NCBI RefSeq assembly: GCF_019331735.1
Contig: NZ_JAHBBH010000011.1
Span: forward strand, 1 to 64,000
Direction of reading: 5' to 3'
DNA length: 64,000 bases
DNA from: Bifidobacterium miconis
GTDB taxonomy: Bacteria > Actinomycetota > Actinomycetes > Actinomycetales > Bifidobacteriaceae
Below, one piece after another: positions 1 through 8,345 of the stretch. The position numbers were made by a program, and so were the translations under genes. The stretch's first letter is position 1. Each line of letters begins with the position of its first letter. The notes below the pieces were generated by a model. That model was not told the DNA's origin. It ran no database searches and worked only from the letters and a program-made list of their open reading frames with translations.

Positions 1-110
1 CGGTCATGGCCCAGGTGAGACGCCCGGCTCCATTCCGAACCCGGAAGCTAAGGCCTGGCACGGCAATGGTACTGCACCCGATAGAGTGTGGGAGAGTAGC
101 ACACCGCCGC
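1..110 (+). rRNA. rrf: 5S ribosomal RNA, 5' end cut by window edge
   Basis: The sequence reads as the body and 3' end of an actinobacterial 5S rRNA, with recognisable segments such as CCATTCCGAACCCGGAAG and GATAGAGTGTGGGAGAGTAG. The closing strand ACACCGCCGC would pair with the 5' end, of which only CGGT remains in view. It is the last gene of an rRNA operon whose 16S and 23S lie to the left. A terminator hairpin follows directly. Confidence 0.95.
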
Positions 111-122
111 ATCCAACTTGAC

Positions 123-156
123 AAGAGCCCCGAACCACGACGGTCCGGGGCTCTTC
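123..156 (+). terminator. Terminator of the rRNA operon
   Basis: AAGAGCCCCG and CGGGGCTCTT form a perfect 10-bp inverted repeat around a short loop, directly after the 5S gene. There is no long T run, which is common for hairpins in this GC-rich genome. The remaining sequence up to the ddl start at 406 holds no gene that I can support; it presumably carries the ddl promoter. Confidence 0.85.
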
Positions 157-405
157 GCATATTCGCCCGGAACAGGGCATCCGACTGATAACACACGCCA
201 GACTGATAACAGACACCACGACACAACGCGAAACCCGGGAACCAGCCCTGAACCACGACACCACAGCCGGATGGTGGTTCGTCCGCAATGCCGAACGGTC
301 TTCACGCAAAAGCTTTGCAGGGTACGCACATGTTTTGTGGACGGCAAGGATGCCGGGCTAGTAGGCTATAGGGCAGTATTCATCGGGCTAGATAGAAGGA
401 AGACC

Positions 406-1542
406 ATGGCCAAAACACGCATTGTGGTGATGTACGGCGGCAAGGCCGACGAACACTCCATTTCCTGCATCTCCGCAGCTGGAGTGCTCCGCGCGTTTGA
501 CGAAGAACGTTTTGAGCCGATTCCCGTCGGCATCACCAAGAAGGGCCAGTGGATCGTCGGAGGCGAGGACCCGCGCGGCTGGAACATGGCCGAAGGACTG
601 CCGGTCGTCGAGAAAACCGCGGGCGCACGCGACGTCGTGCTTGACGTCGCCCTCGGACAGGACGGCTTCTTCGCGCGCAACGAAGACGGCACGCTGGAAT
701 CGCTTGGCCACATCGACGCGGTGCTGCCCGTGTTGCATGGACCGTACGGCGAGGACGGCACGATTCAGGGCCTGCTCGAAATGATGAACGTGCCGTACGT
801 CGGCTGCGGCGTGCTCGCGTCCGCCGCGTGCATGGACAAGCACTACACCAAGGTCCTGCTCAAAGCCGCAGGAATCCCCGTCGCACCCGGCATCACCGTC
901 GACGCGCGCACGCTCGATCTCGACTCCAAGTTCGCGGCGAACGGCGACGATCTCGTCGCACAGGTCGAAGCGGCCGGGCTCGAGTATCCGCTGTTCGTCA
1001 AGCCGTCCCGCGCCGGCTCCAGCTTCGGCGTGACCAAAGTCGAGCATGCGGGCGACGCGGCCGAACTGGCCGCCGCTGTGTACGCGGCGTACCCGCACGA
1101 CTGGCGCATCCTGATCGAACAGGGCATCGACGCGCGCGAAATCGAATGTGCGGTGCTCTGCCCGAAGGCGGGCGACGAGCCCAAGGCCAGCTGGCCGGGC
1201 GAAATCGTCCTCGACAAGCGCGCCGGCGGCGATGATCAGTTCTACGACTTCGACAGCAAGTACATGGACGCGTCCGCCAGCCACGTCGAAGTGCCGGCCA
1301 ACCTGCCCGACGACGTGCTCGAACGCGTGCGCGACACCGCCGTCAAGGCGTTCAAGGCGGTGGACGGCACCGGCCTGAGCCGCGTGGACACGTTCGTGAC
1401 CGCCGACGGCGACGTGATGGTCAACGAAATCAACACCATGCCCGGATTCACGCCGATCTCGATGTATCCGAAAGCGTGGGAGGCGACCGGCGTGACCTAT
1501 ACCGACCTCATCACCACCCTCATCGAAGGCGTACTGCGGTAA
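406..1542 (+). CDS. ddl: D-alanine--D-alanine ligase
   Basis: This 378-residue ATP-grasp enzyme joins two D-alanines with ATP to make the terminal dipeptide of the peptidoglycan precursor in the cytoplasm. The family motifs are present in order: the N-terminal VMYGGKADEHSIS segment, HGPYGEDGTIQG near residue 110, the FVKPSRAGSSFGV ATP-grasp strand, the YDFDSKY loop, and the metal-binding VNEINTMPGF near residue 345. The ATG at 406 is chosen because AGAAGGAAG sits just upstream and MAKTRIVVMYGG matches the family start; the frame stays open further upstream without a better start. It lies alone between the rRNA operon and a convergent mscS. No oddities are visible. Confidence 0.95.
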   Translation: MAKTRIVVMYGGKADEHSISCISAAGVLRAFDEERFEPIPVGITKKGQWIVGGEDPRGWNMAEGLPVVEKTAGARDVVLDVALGQDGFFARNEDGTLESLGHIDAVLPVLHGPYGEDGTIQGLLEMMNVPYVGCGVLASAACMDKHYTKVLLKAAGIPVAPGITVDARTLDLDSKFAANGDDLVAQVEAAGLEYPLFVKPSRAGSSFGVTKVEHAGDAAELAAAVYAAYPHDWRILIEQGIDAREIECAVLCPKAGDEPKASWPGEIVLDKRAGGDDQFYDFDSKYMDASASHVEVPANLPDDVLERVRDTAVKAFKAVDGTGLSRVDTFVTADGDVMVNEINTMPGFTPISMYPKAWEATGVTYTDLITTLIEGVLR

Positions 1543-1581
1543 AGGCGTGCTGCGGTAGCCCCGCCTTTGTTCATGCGCATA

Positions 1582-1646
1582 ATGCCCTTTGCTGATCGGC
1601 GATCGGCCGCGCGTATTACGACGCGGCGGTCGTCGGCAAAGGGCAT
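1582..1646. terminator. Hairpin between convergent ddl and mscS
   Basis: ATGCCCTTTGC at 1582-1592 is repeated inverted at 1636-1646, with further GC-rich pairing inside. It lies between the stop codons of two converging genes, so it probably terminates transcription from both sides. There is no gene between 1543 and 1734. Confidence 0.6.
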
Positions 1647-1734
1647 GGTCATATTGAATGAAGGCGAAGCGCAATGCATGCGAACCGCAGACACCGGTCG
1701 CGGCGATCGCCGGTCAAGCGGCGAATTGCGCGGT

Positions 1735-2535
1735 TCACGCGCCGACGGCCGCCCGCTGCTCGATGAAATCGGCACCGGCCAAGGCGCGCACGGCGGCGTC
1801 GCGCGCGGTCGACGGCAGCAGATCCGGCTTGGCGAACACCAGCACCTGACCTTCGATGCCATACGGCGAAAATCCGGTGAATTTCACGATCGGCGACGTG
1901 CCCTCGGCGGCCACGGACGCCGTGCCGGCCGCCACCACATCCATGATGTGCCGTTCGATCACGGCAATGTCTTCGCCGGCTTTCGCCGTGAACGGCACGG
2001 TCACGAGCTCTTCGTTGCCGGGCGTCAGCTTCTCCAGCGAAGCGGTGTTGAGCACCGAATTCGGAATCACCATCTCGTTGCCGTTGCGTTCGCGCACCAC
2101 CGTCTGCCGCCAGGTGATGTCCTTGACCACGCCGGTGGTGCCGGCCACGGTGATCAGATCGCCCGGCTGGATCACCTTGCCGAACATGAGCCCGAACCCG
2201 GAGATCACGTTCGCGACCGTGTCCTTCAAACCCAGCGACACGGCGATACCGCCGACGCCGAGGGCCGTCATCAGCGTGGTCGGATCGATGCCGAACACCG
2301 GCTTCAGCACGATCGTTGCCGCGAACACCCAGACCAGCACGCGCACGATATTGACGAAAATCGACGCGTTCGGCATGTCCGTGCGGTCGAGCACCTTGCG
2401 CAGCAGCTTGCTGATGCCCTTCACGAACACCCACGCGACGACGAACACCGCCACGAAGAAGATGATCTTGCCCGAGTTGGTCTCCAGCCAGGTGAGCATG
2501 CTGGCAAGCGAGTCGGTGGCCGCAGTCGTGTCCAT
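1735..2535 (-). CDS. mscS: Small-conductance mechanosensitive channel, MscS family
   Basis: The protein of about 266 residues has an N-terminal membrane segment (IIFFVAVFVVAWVF) and the pore-lining helix TALGVGGIAVSLGLKDTV typical of MscS. A soluble beta domain follows (GDLITVAGTTGVVKDITWR), then an alpha/beta C-terminal domain. MscS channels open under membrane tension and release solutes during hypo-osmotic shock. The start is uncertain: the ATG at 2535 gives MDTTAATDSL and is preferred by homology of the N terminus, while an in-frame ATG at 2580 would add 15 residues. The usual family core is complete. It converges on ddl and is divergent from the DUF2974 gene to its right. Confidence 0.88.
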   Translation of the reverse strand: MDTTAATDSLASMLTWLETNSGKIIFFVAVFVVAWVFVKGISKLLRKVLDRTDMPNASIFVNIVRVLVWVFAATIVLKPVFGIDPTTLMTALGVGGIAVSLGLKDTVANVISGFGLMFGKVIQPGDLITVAGTTGVVKDITWRQTVVRERNGNEMVIPNSVLNTASLEKLTPGNEELVTVPFTAKAGEDIAVIERHIMDVVAAGTASVAAEGTSPIVKFTGFSPYGIEGQVLVFAKPDLLPSTARDAAVRALAGADFIEQRAAVGA

Positions 2536-2660
2536 ATCCAATTCAGTCCGTTTCCATAGTCGTCGTGCCGTCGCCTTCATCCTACCCAGTTGTTTTCGCG
2601 CAACCTGTGACGATGACGAAAGTCGGCCGGGAACGTCGCCTCGCGACTACGATGGGACGC

Positions 2661-3977
2661 ATGGGCAACATTCTCGATTACGCGTGCACGGAATTCCGCG
2701 ACTTCGCGCGGCTGCCGTTCAGCGCCGTGGACTCGCTGGTCTTGTCCGAACTTGCGTACATCCACATGCCGGATGCGGTTCCGCGGTTCGACACGACGAA
2801 AACGGTCGCGACCGTGCCGCTCGCGCACGCCCTGCGCGCCGAGGACTATCCGGCCATGTTCACCACCGGTTCCGCATCGGTGAACGAGTATCGGCTCGGC
2901 CTGCTGCGCGCGGTGTGCGAATCGCCGCGCTATCGCGGCATTCGCGTGGGGGAGTACGCCGAACGGCTGGACGAGGACGACCAGCAGCAGTTCTGCGCGA
3001 TGACGTTCGACCTGAGCGACTGCCGCGGGCTCGACTACGCCGGCGGGCTGCTGTACGTCGCGTTCCGCGGCACCGACGGCACGCTGGTCGGCTGGAAGGA
3101 GGACTTCAACATGGCCGTGCGCTGCCCGGTGCCGTCGCAGCGTTCCGCGGCCGACTATCTGACGTCCGTCGCCGCGCGCTCGGCCGGCGTGCTCGGTGCG
3201 CCCGCCGCAAGCCTGATGGCCGGCGGACATTCGAAGGGCGGCGCGTGCGCGATCTGGGCGGCAATGTCGATGGCCGCGCGAGAATGCTCGGCGATGACCC
3301 AAGCTGCCGACAGCGCACGCGAACTGCCAGTCGTGCCACAGGACGCCGGCAATCTGCCGATCGTCGAGCCGCGCATCATCCGCGTCTACTCGCACGACGG
3401 GCCCGGCTTCGCGACGTCGGTCACCGGTTCGCCGGCGTACCGTGCGATCGCGGGACGCATCGACAAAACCGTGCCGGAATCGTCGGTCATCGGACAGCTG
3501 CTCGGCGACGGGCCGGTCGACAGCACGGTCGTCGTGGCGGACGCGATCGGCATTCTGCAGCATATGGGCGGCAGCTGGCAGGTCGCCGACGGCGCGTTCG
3601 TGACCGCGGACGGGCTGAGCGCGGGTGCGCAGTTCGTCGACCGCACGATCGCGACGTGGCTGGACGGCGTCGACCAGCGGCAGCGCGAAGTCACGATCGA
3701 TCAGGTGTACGACATCGTCGCTGCGGCCGGATACGCGAATTTCGCCGATCTTGCGGCGCACTGGACGGATGCGTTGCCGAAGATCCTGCTGGCCGCGAAG
3801 GACACGGACCGCTCGACGCGGGCGCTGGTCGCGGCGGTCGTCAAGGGGTTGCCGTCGAGCGCGCTGCGGGTGATGGTGTCGCCGCCGGCGCCGCCTGCGT
3901 CCGGCGAATCGCACGAATCATGTGAATCGCCGCGTGAATCGTCACGTGGATCGCAGGGCGGCGTGGGCTCGGACTAG
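2661..3977 (+). CDS. DUF2974 (Mbeg1-like) alpha/beta hydrolase, copy A
   Basis: The 438-residue protein resembles the DUF2974 family, alpha/beta-hydrolase-fold proteins of unknown substrate. Visible landmarks are the strand YVAFRGTDGTLVGWKEDFNM and the nucleophile elbow GGHSKGG, with the putative catalytic Ser191. A second copy encoded at 4737-5942 on the other strand shares the N terminus (MGNILDYACTEF against MANITDYARTET) and the same RGTD and GHSKGG blocks. That match is why the ATG at 2661 was chosen over the in-frame ATG at 2652. No signal peptide is seen, so it is probably cytoplasmic. The C-terminal 40 residues are low-complexity (Ser, Glu, Arg). Its stop overlaps that of the convergent tetR gene in the four bases CTAG. 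Confidence 0.85.
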   Translation: MGNILDYACTEFRDFARLPFSAVDSLVLSELAYIHMPDAVPRFDTTKTVATVPLAHALRAEDYPAMFTTGSASVNEYRLGLLRAVCESPRYRGIRVGEYAERLDEDDQQQFCAMTFDLSDCRGLDYAGGLLYVAFRGTDGTLVGWKEDFNMAVRCPVPSQRSAADYLTSVAARSAGVLGAPAASLMAGGHSKGGACAIWAAMSMAARECSAMTQAADSARELPVVPQDAGNLPIVEPRIIRVYSHDGPGFATSVTGSPAYRAIAGRIDKTVPESSVIGQLLGDGPVDSTVVVADAIGILQHMGGSWQVADGAFVTADGLSAGAQFVDRTIATWLDGVDQRQREVTIDQVYDIVAAAGYANFADLAAHWTDALPKILLAAKDTDRSTRALVAAVVKGLPSSALRVMVSPPAPPASGESHESCESPRESSRGSQGGVGSD

Positions 3978-4636
3978 CGCCGCGGCGCCGATGCCACGGC
4001 GCCGTTGTCCGACGGCAGGTTGTTGCGGAAGATGCGGTGCCAGTATTCGAGCAGATCCTTGCGCGACAGCGACAGCACCATGCTCATGGCGAGCATGGCC
4101 ACGTCCTCGTTGAGCAGGTCGTCGACCGTGACCGTGTCTCGCAGTTCCGGCCAGCGGCTGATCACGGCGAGCATGCCGCCGATCGTGAAGTCGAGCATGA
4201 GATCGGTTTTCAGATCGAGCCTGGCCGGCAGCTGCAGGCCGTTGATGATGGTGAGCCGGCCGAAGTCGCGCAGTGAGTCGACCAGTTCGGGGGAGCCGTG
4301 CGGGCCGGCGATCAGCGCGAGCCGGTCGAGCCGTTCACGGTGTTCGGGCGACTGCAGCAGCGTGGTCATGGTTTCGCGCCACGTCGCGTCCGGATCGTCT
4401 CCGGGCGCGGGTAGCGCGGGTTGCGCCTCGTGCACGACGTGCATGATGGCCGAGTCGGCGAGTTCCGGCAGGCCGCTGTAGTGGTAGTAGAACGAGTTGC
4501 GGTTGACGCCGGCCTCGTGCACGACGTCGGTGACGGTGATTTTGTGGTATTCGCGGTTCGCGAGCAGTTCCCAGAACGCGTTTTCCATGCGTTCCTTGGC
4601 GGGCAGGATCTCGGAATCCCGGCGTGGGCGTGGCAT
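3974..4636 (-). CDS. TetR/AcrR family transcriptional regulator
   Basis: The protein has 220 residues. Its N-terminal helix-turn-helix reads ENAFWELLANREYHKITVTD followed by VVHEAGVNRNSFYYHYSG, the classic TetR DNA-binding pattern. The C-terminal ligand domain is diverged, as usual. The ATG at 4636 is chosen because AAAGGAAC sits seven bases upstream; an ATG at 4666 would lack a ribosome site. The gene sits between two DUF2974 hydrolase genes and ends head-to-tail against copy A, so it may regulate one or both of them. Inverted GACA/TGTC repeats lie over its own promoter, which suggests autorepression. The ligand is unknown. Confidence 0.88.
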   Translation of the reverse strand: MPRPRRDSEILPAKERMENAFWELLANREYHKITVTDVVHEAGVNRNSFYYHYSGLPELADSAIMHVVHEAQPALPAPGDDPDATWRETMTTLLQSPEHRERLDRLALIAGPHGSPELVDSLRDFGRLTIINGLQLPARLDLKTDLMLDFTIGGMLAVISRWPELRDTVTVDDLLNEDVAMLAMSMVLSLSRKDLLEYWHRIFRNNLPSDNGAVASAPRR

Positions 4637-4661
4637 CTCGGTTCCTTTCGGCCGGTTATTG

Positions 4662-4711
4662 GTCACATTGTCTAAAGCCTTATGATACGCCGATATTGGA
4701 CAGAGTGTCTA
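4662..4711 (-). promoter_or_regulatory. Putative tetR promoter with operator repeats
   Basis: On the minus strand TAGACA (4711-4706) and TATCAT (4687-4682) are separated by 18 bases, a plausible -35/-10 pair. The -35 box is inside an inverted repeat, GACAGAGTGTC at 4699-4709. A second TGTC/GACA-like site lies at 4662-4674, just downstream of the -10. This placement suits a TetR-type autorepressor; binding is inferred only. Confidence 0.5.
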
Positions 4712-4736
4712 TTGTTGGTGGCGGCGCGTGCCGCGA

Positions 4737-5942
4737 CTAACGGCGGGAAACCTTGGAATTGCGGGCGAGTGCGGCGGGCAGCAGAATCATCATCGCCTGC
4801 GTGATGTTGCGGCGGTCCTCCGGAGTGAGCCCCACGTACGCGCCCAGCATCTCCGGAATCGCCTTCGCGCCGGCCGACATCACGCCGCCGATATTATTCG
4901 CGCCGCTCGCCTCGATCACCGCGAACAGCGCATCCACTGCATGCTCGCGCTGCTCCTGGCTCAGGCCGGCCAGCCATTTGTTCAACGATTCGTTGAACAG
5001 CTTTGAACTGTGCGCCAGATCCTCCACCTGCACGAATTCGCCGCCGCACATCTGCCACGAGAACGCGAAATGCTGCATCACGCCCTCCACGTCCGACTTG
5101 ACCACCGTGCAGCGCTCTGGCGTCTCCAAAATCATGCCGATGATCGACGAATCCGGCACGATCTTGACGATCCGGTCCTTCACCGTGCCGTACTCGTAGC
5201 CGTGCACCACGTCCGGCGGAAAGCCCGGCCCGTCCAGCGAATAGATGCGCGTGACCCGCTCGCGCACGTCGTCCGGCGCGTTCATCGCCGCGTACACGGC
5301 CAGATTGCCGCCCTTGGAATGGCCGGTCAGCACGATCGGACCGTCCCACAGGCCGGCCACCTGCCTGAGATATTCGGCCGCGGACACCTGCGCCGGCACC
5401 GGATACTGGAAGGACATGTTGAAGTCCTCCTTCCAGCCGACCAGCGAATCGTCCGTGCCGCGGAACGCGACCGCCAGCGTGCCGTCCGGCAGGCGGTAGG
5501 TGAGCGCGGCGAACTGCGTCTGTGCCTTCGCGTCAAACTGCGCTGCGTACGCGTTCATCGCGATGCCGGCGAAGCGCGGATTCGCGGCGACCGCGCGGTA
5601 GAAGTCGTGCGTAAGCTGCGGGTCGACCAGCGCGACGCTGTTGACGTCGTGGTCGCGGTTGACGACCCCGCCGTGCAGCTCGGCGTCGGCAGCGGCGATC
5701 GTCACGCCGTCGTACGGCGCGTGTGCGAGATTGCGCAGCGACATGATCGGATGGCGCGGTGAAAACGATCGCACGCGCGCGCCGAACGTGCCGTACCGGT
5801 CGATCGCGTCCGCGATGCACGGCACGTCGTCCGGTACGTCGTCGTACACGAGAATCGCCAGCGTCAGCGCGTCCGCGGCGCGAAACGGCACCGTCGCGAA
5901 ACCGCGCGTCTCGGTGCGCGCGTAGTCGGTGATGTTCGCCAT
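4737..5942 (-). CDS. DUF2974 (Mbeg1-like) alpha/beta hydrolase, copy B
   Basis: The 401-residue paralogue of the gene at 2661-3977 has the same order of blocks: MANITDYARTET at the start, VAFRGTDDSLVGWKEDFNM near residue 160, and VLTGHSKGGNLAVYAAM with putative nucleophile Ser209. IYSLDGPGF near residue 240 corresponds to VYSHDGPGF of copy A. The family is annotated as lipase-like, but the substrate is not known. Copy B keeps a more regular sequence and a shorter C terminus. No leader peptide or membrane segment is visible. It lies upstream of tetR on the same strand, about 100 bases away, so read-through into tetR is possible. Confidence 0.85.
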   Translation of the reverse strand: MANITDYARTETRGFATVPFRAADALTLAILVYDDVPDDVPCIADAIDRYGTFGARVRSFSPRHPIMSLRNLAHAPYDGVTIAAADAELHGGVVNRDHDVNSVALVDPQLTHDFYRAVAANPRFAGIAMNAYAAQFDAKAQTQFAALTYRLPDGTLAVAFRGTDDSLVGWKEDFNMSFQYPVPAQVSAAEYLRQVAGLWDGPIVLTGHSKGGNLAVYAAMNAPDDVRERVTRIYSLDGPGFPPDVVHGYEYGTVKDRIVKIVPDSSIIGMILETPERCTVVKSDVEGVMQHFAFSWQMCGGEFVQVEDLAHSSKLFNESLNKWLAGLSQEQREHAVDALFAVIEASGANNIGGVMSAGAKAIPEMLGAYVGLTPEDRRNITQAMMILLPAALARNSKVSRR

Positions 5943-6211
5943 CGCGCACCTCCGTTTCCAACGTTCGTCGAATCGACAGTCCTACGACAAATCATAGTGA
6001 ACCGGCGTGAAGCCGCCGGCGAACAAACGCGACGGTCGGCGCGAAATCGGTGTGTTGCGCGGGCTGCGACCGTCGGCGTCGGCGAGACCGGGCCGGCGGG
6101 AGCCGCGTGCGCGCGACGCGAGACGAACATGCGGCTTGTGACCGGGCGGTGGTAGAAACGAAACCATATGCGACCGCGCTTGCGGCCGCGCACGACAACG
6201 GGGAGGTTGCG

Positions 6212-7402
6212 ATGATCAACGAACAGTACAAGGCGATGCTCGGCGGCAAGTCGGTGATCCGATCCTTGAGCGAGTACGCGACCGCGCGCGGCGCGGCCAT
6301 CGGCTACGACAACGTATTCGACTACAGCCTCGGCAATCCGAGCGTGCCGTGCCCGCCCGACTACACCACAACCGTCATCGACATGTACGAGACGGTCGAA
6401 CCGGTCGCGCTGCACGGCTACAGCCCGTCGCTCGGCATCCCGAGCGTGCGCGAGGCCATCGCCGACAGCCTCAACCGACGTTTCGGCATGGGGTACACCG
6501 CCGCGCACATCTTCCCGACCACCGGCGCGGCCGGCGCGCTCGCGCACGCCCTGCGCGCGGTGACCAAGCCCGGCGACGAAGTGATCACGTTTGCACCGTA
6601 CTTCCCCGAATACCAGCCGTACGTGAGCGGCACCGGCGCATATCTGACCGTCGTGCCGGCCGACACCGACAACTTCCAGATCAACTTCAGCGCGTTCGAG
6701 GCGGCGCTCGGACCGCAGACCGTCGCCGTGCTCATCAACACGCCGAACAACCCGTCCGGCGCGGTGTATTCGGAGGCGACGCTGCGTCGGCTCGCCGACA
6801 TCCTGCGCGCACGGCAGACCGAATACGGACACGACATCTTCCTGATCAGCGACGAGCCGTACCGCGAGATCGTGTTCGACGGCGGCGAGCAGCCGTACCC
6901 GTCGAAGTACTACGACAACACGCTCAGCTGCTACTCGTGGTCCAAGTCGCTCTCGCTGCCCGGCGAGCGCATCGGCTACGTGGCCGTCAACCCGCGCGCC
7001 ACCGACGCGGATCTGCTTGTGCCGATGTTCGGCCAGATCTCGCGCGGCACCGGCCACAACTGCCCGAGCTCGACCGCGCAGCTCGCGGTGGCCCGCGTGA
7101 TCGACGAGACGTCGGACCTGTCGGTGTACGAGACGAACATGAACCTGCTGTACGATGCGCTGACCTCGATCGGATTCGACGTGGTGCGGCCCGGCGGCAC
7201 GTTCTACATCTTCCCCAAGGCGCTCGAGGACGATGCGACCGCGTTCTGCATGAAGGCCAAGGACTACGACCTGATTCTCGTGCCGTCGGAAAGCTTCGGC
7301 GTGCCCGGGTACTTCCGCATGGCGTACTGCATCGACACGGAGAAGGTGAAGCGGTCGATCCCGGTGCTCGAGCGGTTCGCGCGCGAGGTGTACGGGCTGT
7401 GA
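6212..7402 (+). CDS. Class I/II pyridoxal-phosphate aminotransferase
   Basis: The 396-residue enzyme belongs to fold-type I aminotransferases of the aspartate aminotransferase superfamily. Visible features are GNPSVPCPPDY near the start, TTGAAGALAHAL for cofactor phosphate binding, INTPNNPSGAVYS, and the Schiff-base lysine in YSWSKSLSLPGERIGY (Lys245). It transfers an amino group between an amino acid and a 2-oxo acid; the substrate cannot be read from the sequence. The ATG at 6212 follows GGGAGG by six bases and is preferred to upstream alternatives. The gene stands alone, divergent from DUF2974 copy B, and is followed by a tRNA cluster with its own promoter. Confidence 0.9.
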   Translation: MINEQYKAMLGGKSVIRSLSEYATARGAAIGYDNVFDYSLGNPSVPCPPDYTTTVIDMYETVEPVALHGYSPSLGIPSVREAIADSLNRRFGMGYTAAHIFPTTGAAGALAHALRAVTKPGDEVITFAPYFPEYQPYVSGTGAYLTVVPADTDNFQINFSAFEAALGPQTVAVLINTPNNPSGAVYSEATLRRLADILRARQTEYGHDIFLISDEPYREIVFDGGEQPYPSKYYDNTLSCYSWSKSLSLPGERIGYVAVNPRATDADLLVPMFGQISRGTGHNCPSSTAQLAVARVIDETSDLSVYETNMNLLYDALTSIGFDVVRPGGTFYIFPKALEDDATAFCMKAKDYDLILVPSESFGVPGYFRMAYCIDTEKVKRSIPVLERFAREVYGL

Positions 7403-7465
7403 CGGCTTTGGCGCTGGTCGTGCGGTCTGAAAAAGCGTTGGAAATCCTTGCGACACGCCGTGCGC

Positions 7466-7494
7466 TTGCGTGCGTGGCGTGGTTCGTGTAGATT
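7466..7494 (+). promoter_or_regulatory. Probable promoter of the four-tRNA cluster
   Basis: TTGCGT (7466-7471) and TAGATT (7489-7494) are separated by 17 bases and lie about 30 bases before tRNA-Gly, which fits a sigma-70-type stable-RNA promoter. Confidence 0.55.
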
Positions 7495-7524
7495 ATCCAT
7501 CTGTTGCCTCTACGGCAGCAGATT

Positions 7525-7597
7525 GCGGACATAGCTTAGTTGGTAAAGCGCAACCTTGCCAAGGTTGAGACCGCGGGTTCGAGTCCCGTTGTCCGCT
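7525..7597 (+). tRNA. tRNA-Gly (anticodon GCC)
   Basis: The acceptor stem GCGGACA pairs with TGTCCGC, the T arm contains GGGTTCGAGTCCC, and the anticodon loop reads TTGCCAA with GCC. CCA is not encoded. It is the first gene of a tRNA cluster. Confidence 0.95.
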
Positions 7598-7645
7598 CTA
7601 GTTTTTCGGAATGCCGGTGATTCGGGGTTTCGGGAGATGAGACCC

Positions 7646-7717
7646 GGGCGGTTGGCGCAGAGGTAGCGCACTTCCCTGACACGGAAGGGGTCACAAGTTC
7701 GAATCTTGTATCGCCCA
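7646..7717 (+). tRNA. tRNA-Val (anticodon GAC)
   Basis: The acceptor stem GGGCGGT pairs with ATCGCCC with one G-U pair. The anticodon stem CTTCC/GGAAG encloses CTGACAC, giving GAC. CCA is not encoded. Confidence 0.94.
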
Positions 7718-7777
7718 CGATTGATCGGCGGGAAACTGCTGACCGATTGGATCGGACGCGAGTCTGGTCGTGCGACT

Positions 7778-7850
7778 GGGTGATTGGCGCAGCGGCTAGC
7801 GCACTTCCTTCACACGGAAGGGGTCGTAGGTTCGATTCCTACATCACCCA
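7778..7850 (+). tRNA. tRNA-Val (anticodon CAC)
   Basis: The acceptor stem GGGTGAT pairs with ATCACCC, and the anticodon stem CTTCC/GGAAG encloses TTCACAC, giving CAC. It is very similar to the neighbouring tRNA-Val(GAC), which suggests origin by duplication. Confidence 0.94.
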
Positions 7851-7880
7851 CGATCTCGTGGCTTGCCGCGGGTGACATTT

Positions 7881-7953
7881 GGGGCTATGGCGCAGCTGGT
7901 AGCGCATCTCCATGGCATGGAGAGGGTCAGGGGTTCGAATCCCCTTAGCTCCA
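7881..7953 (+). tRNA. tRNA-Ala (anticodon GGC)
   Basis: The acceptor stem GGGGCTA pairs with TAGCTCC with one G-U pair. The anticodon loop ATGGCAT gives GGC. The T arm is GGGGTTCGAATCCCC. A terminator follows. Confidence 0.94.
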
Positions 7954-7959
7954 CAGACA

Positions 7960-7993
7960 AAGGGCTTCCGAGTAATCGCTCGGAAGCCCTTTT
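7960..7993 (+). terminator. Terminator of the tRNA cluster
   Basis: A 13-bp perfect stem (AAGGGCTTCCGAG with its complement) closes a TAATCG loop and ends in a short T run. Confidence 0.85.
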
Positions 7994-8067
7994 GCGTTGC
8001 TGGGGTTGTGATCTGCGTTGAGACTTCGCTGATCATGACTGTGAACCGTGGCCCGGTTGCGGGGGTT

Positions 8068-8286
8068 GTGGGCATAGGCGGTATGAGAACGGGCGCGGCC
8101 AGAAGCGTGATCCGAAGAATCATTCTGGTTGTGGGCATAGGCGGGACATTGCGCGCCTAGATCGTGGGCATAGACAGGATGTTTATATGATCGTGGGCAT
8201 AGACCGGACACGAAGAGACGATATTGCCTCAGTTCGTGTCCGGTCTATGCCCACAATGCCTATATGCATGACCGGTTATGCCCACG
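8068..8286. repeat. Array of GTGGGCATAG repeats with a 22-bp inverted repeat
   Basis: The 390 bases between tRNA-Ala and the next gene hold no credible coding sequence but contain six copies of the decamer GTGGGCATAG or a one-base variant. Direct copies start at 8068, 8131, 8164 and 8193; inverted copies end at 8254 and 8286. The flanking bases are partly conserved as well (often followed by RCSGGACA). The fourth direct and first inverted copies extend into a perfect 22-bp inverted repeat, 8193-8214 with 8233-8254, around an 18-base loop. The array could be a cluster of regulator binding sites, a foldback element or an unusual terminator; the sequence alone does not decide. Confidence 0.8.
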
Positions 8287-8345
8287 AGCCGGTTCCTGCC
8301 GTGGGATCCGCGAAAGAAAGCGTGTGGGTTGAACCGGGGTTGAAA

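Noticed and set aside
7536..7718. Short open frames over the tRNA cluster.
   Set aside because: They are produced by tRNA sequence; the cloverleaf genes explain the region.
8068..8286. CRISPR array.
   Set aside because: The repeat unit is only ten bases, the spacing is irregular and copies occur in both orientations; no cas genes are present.
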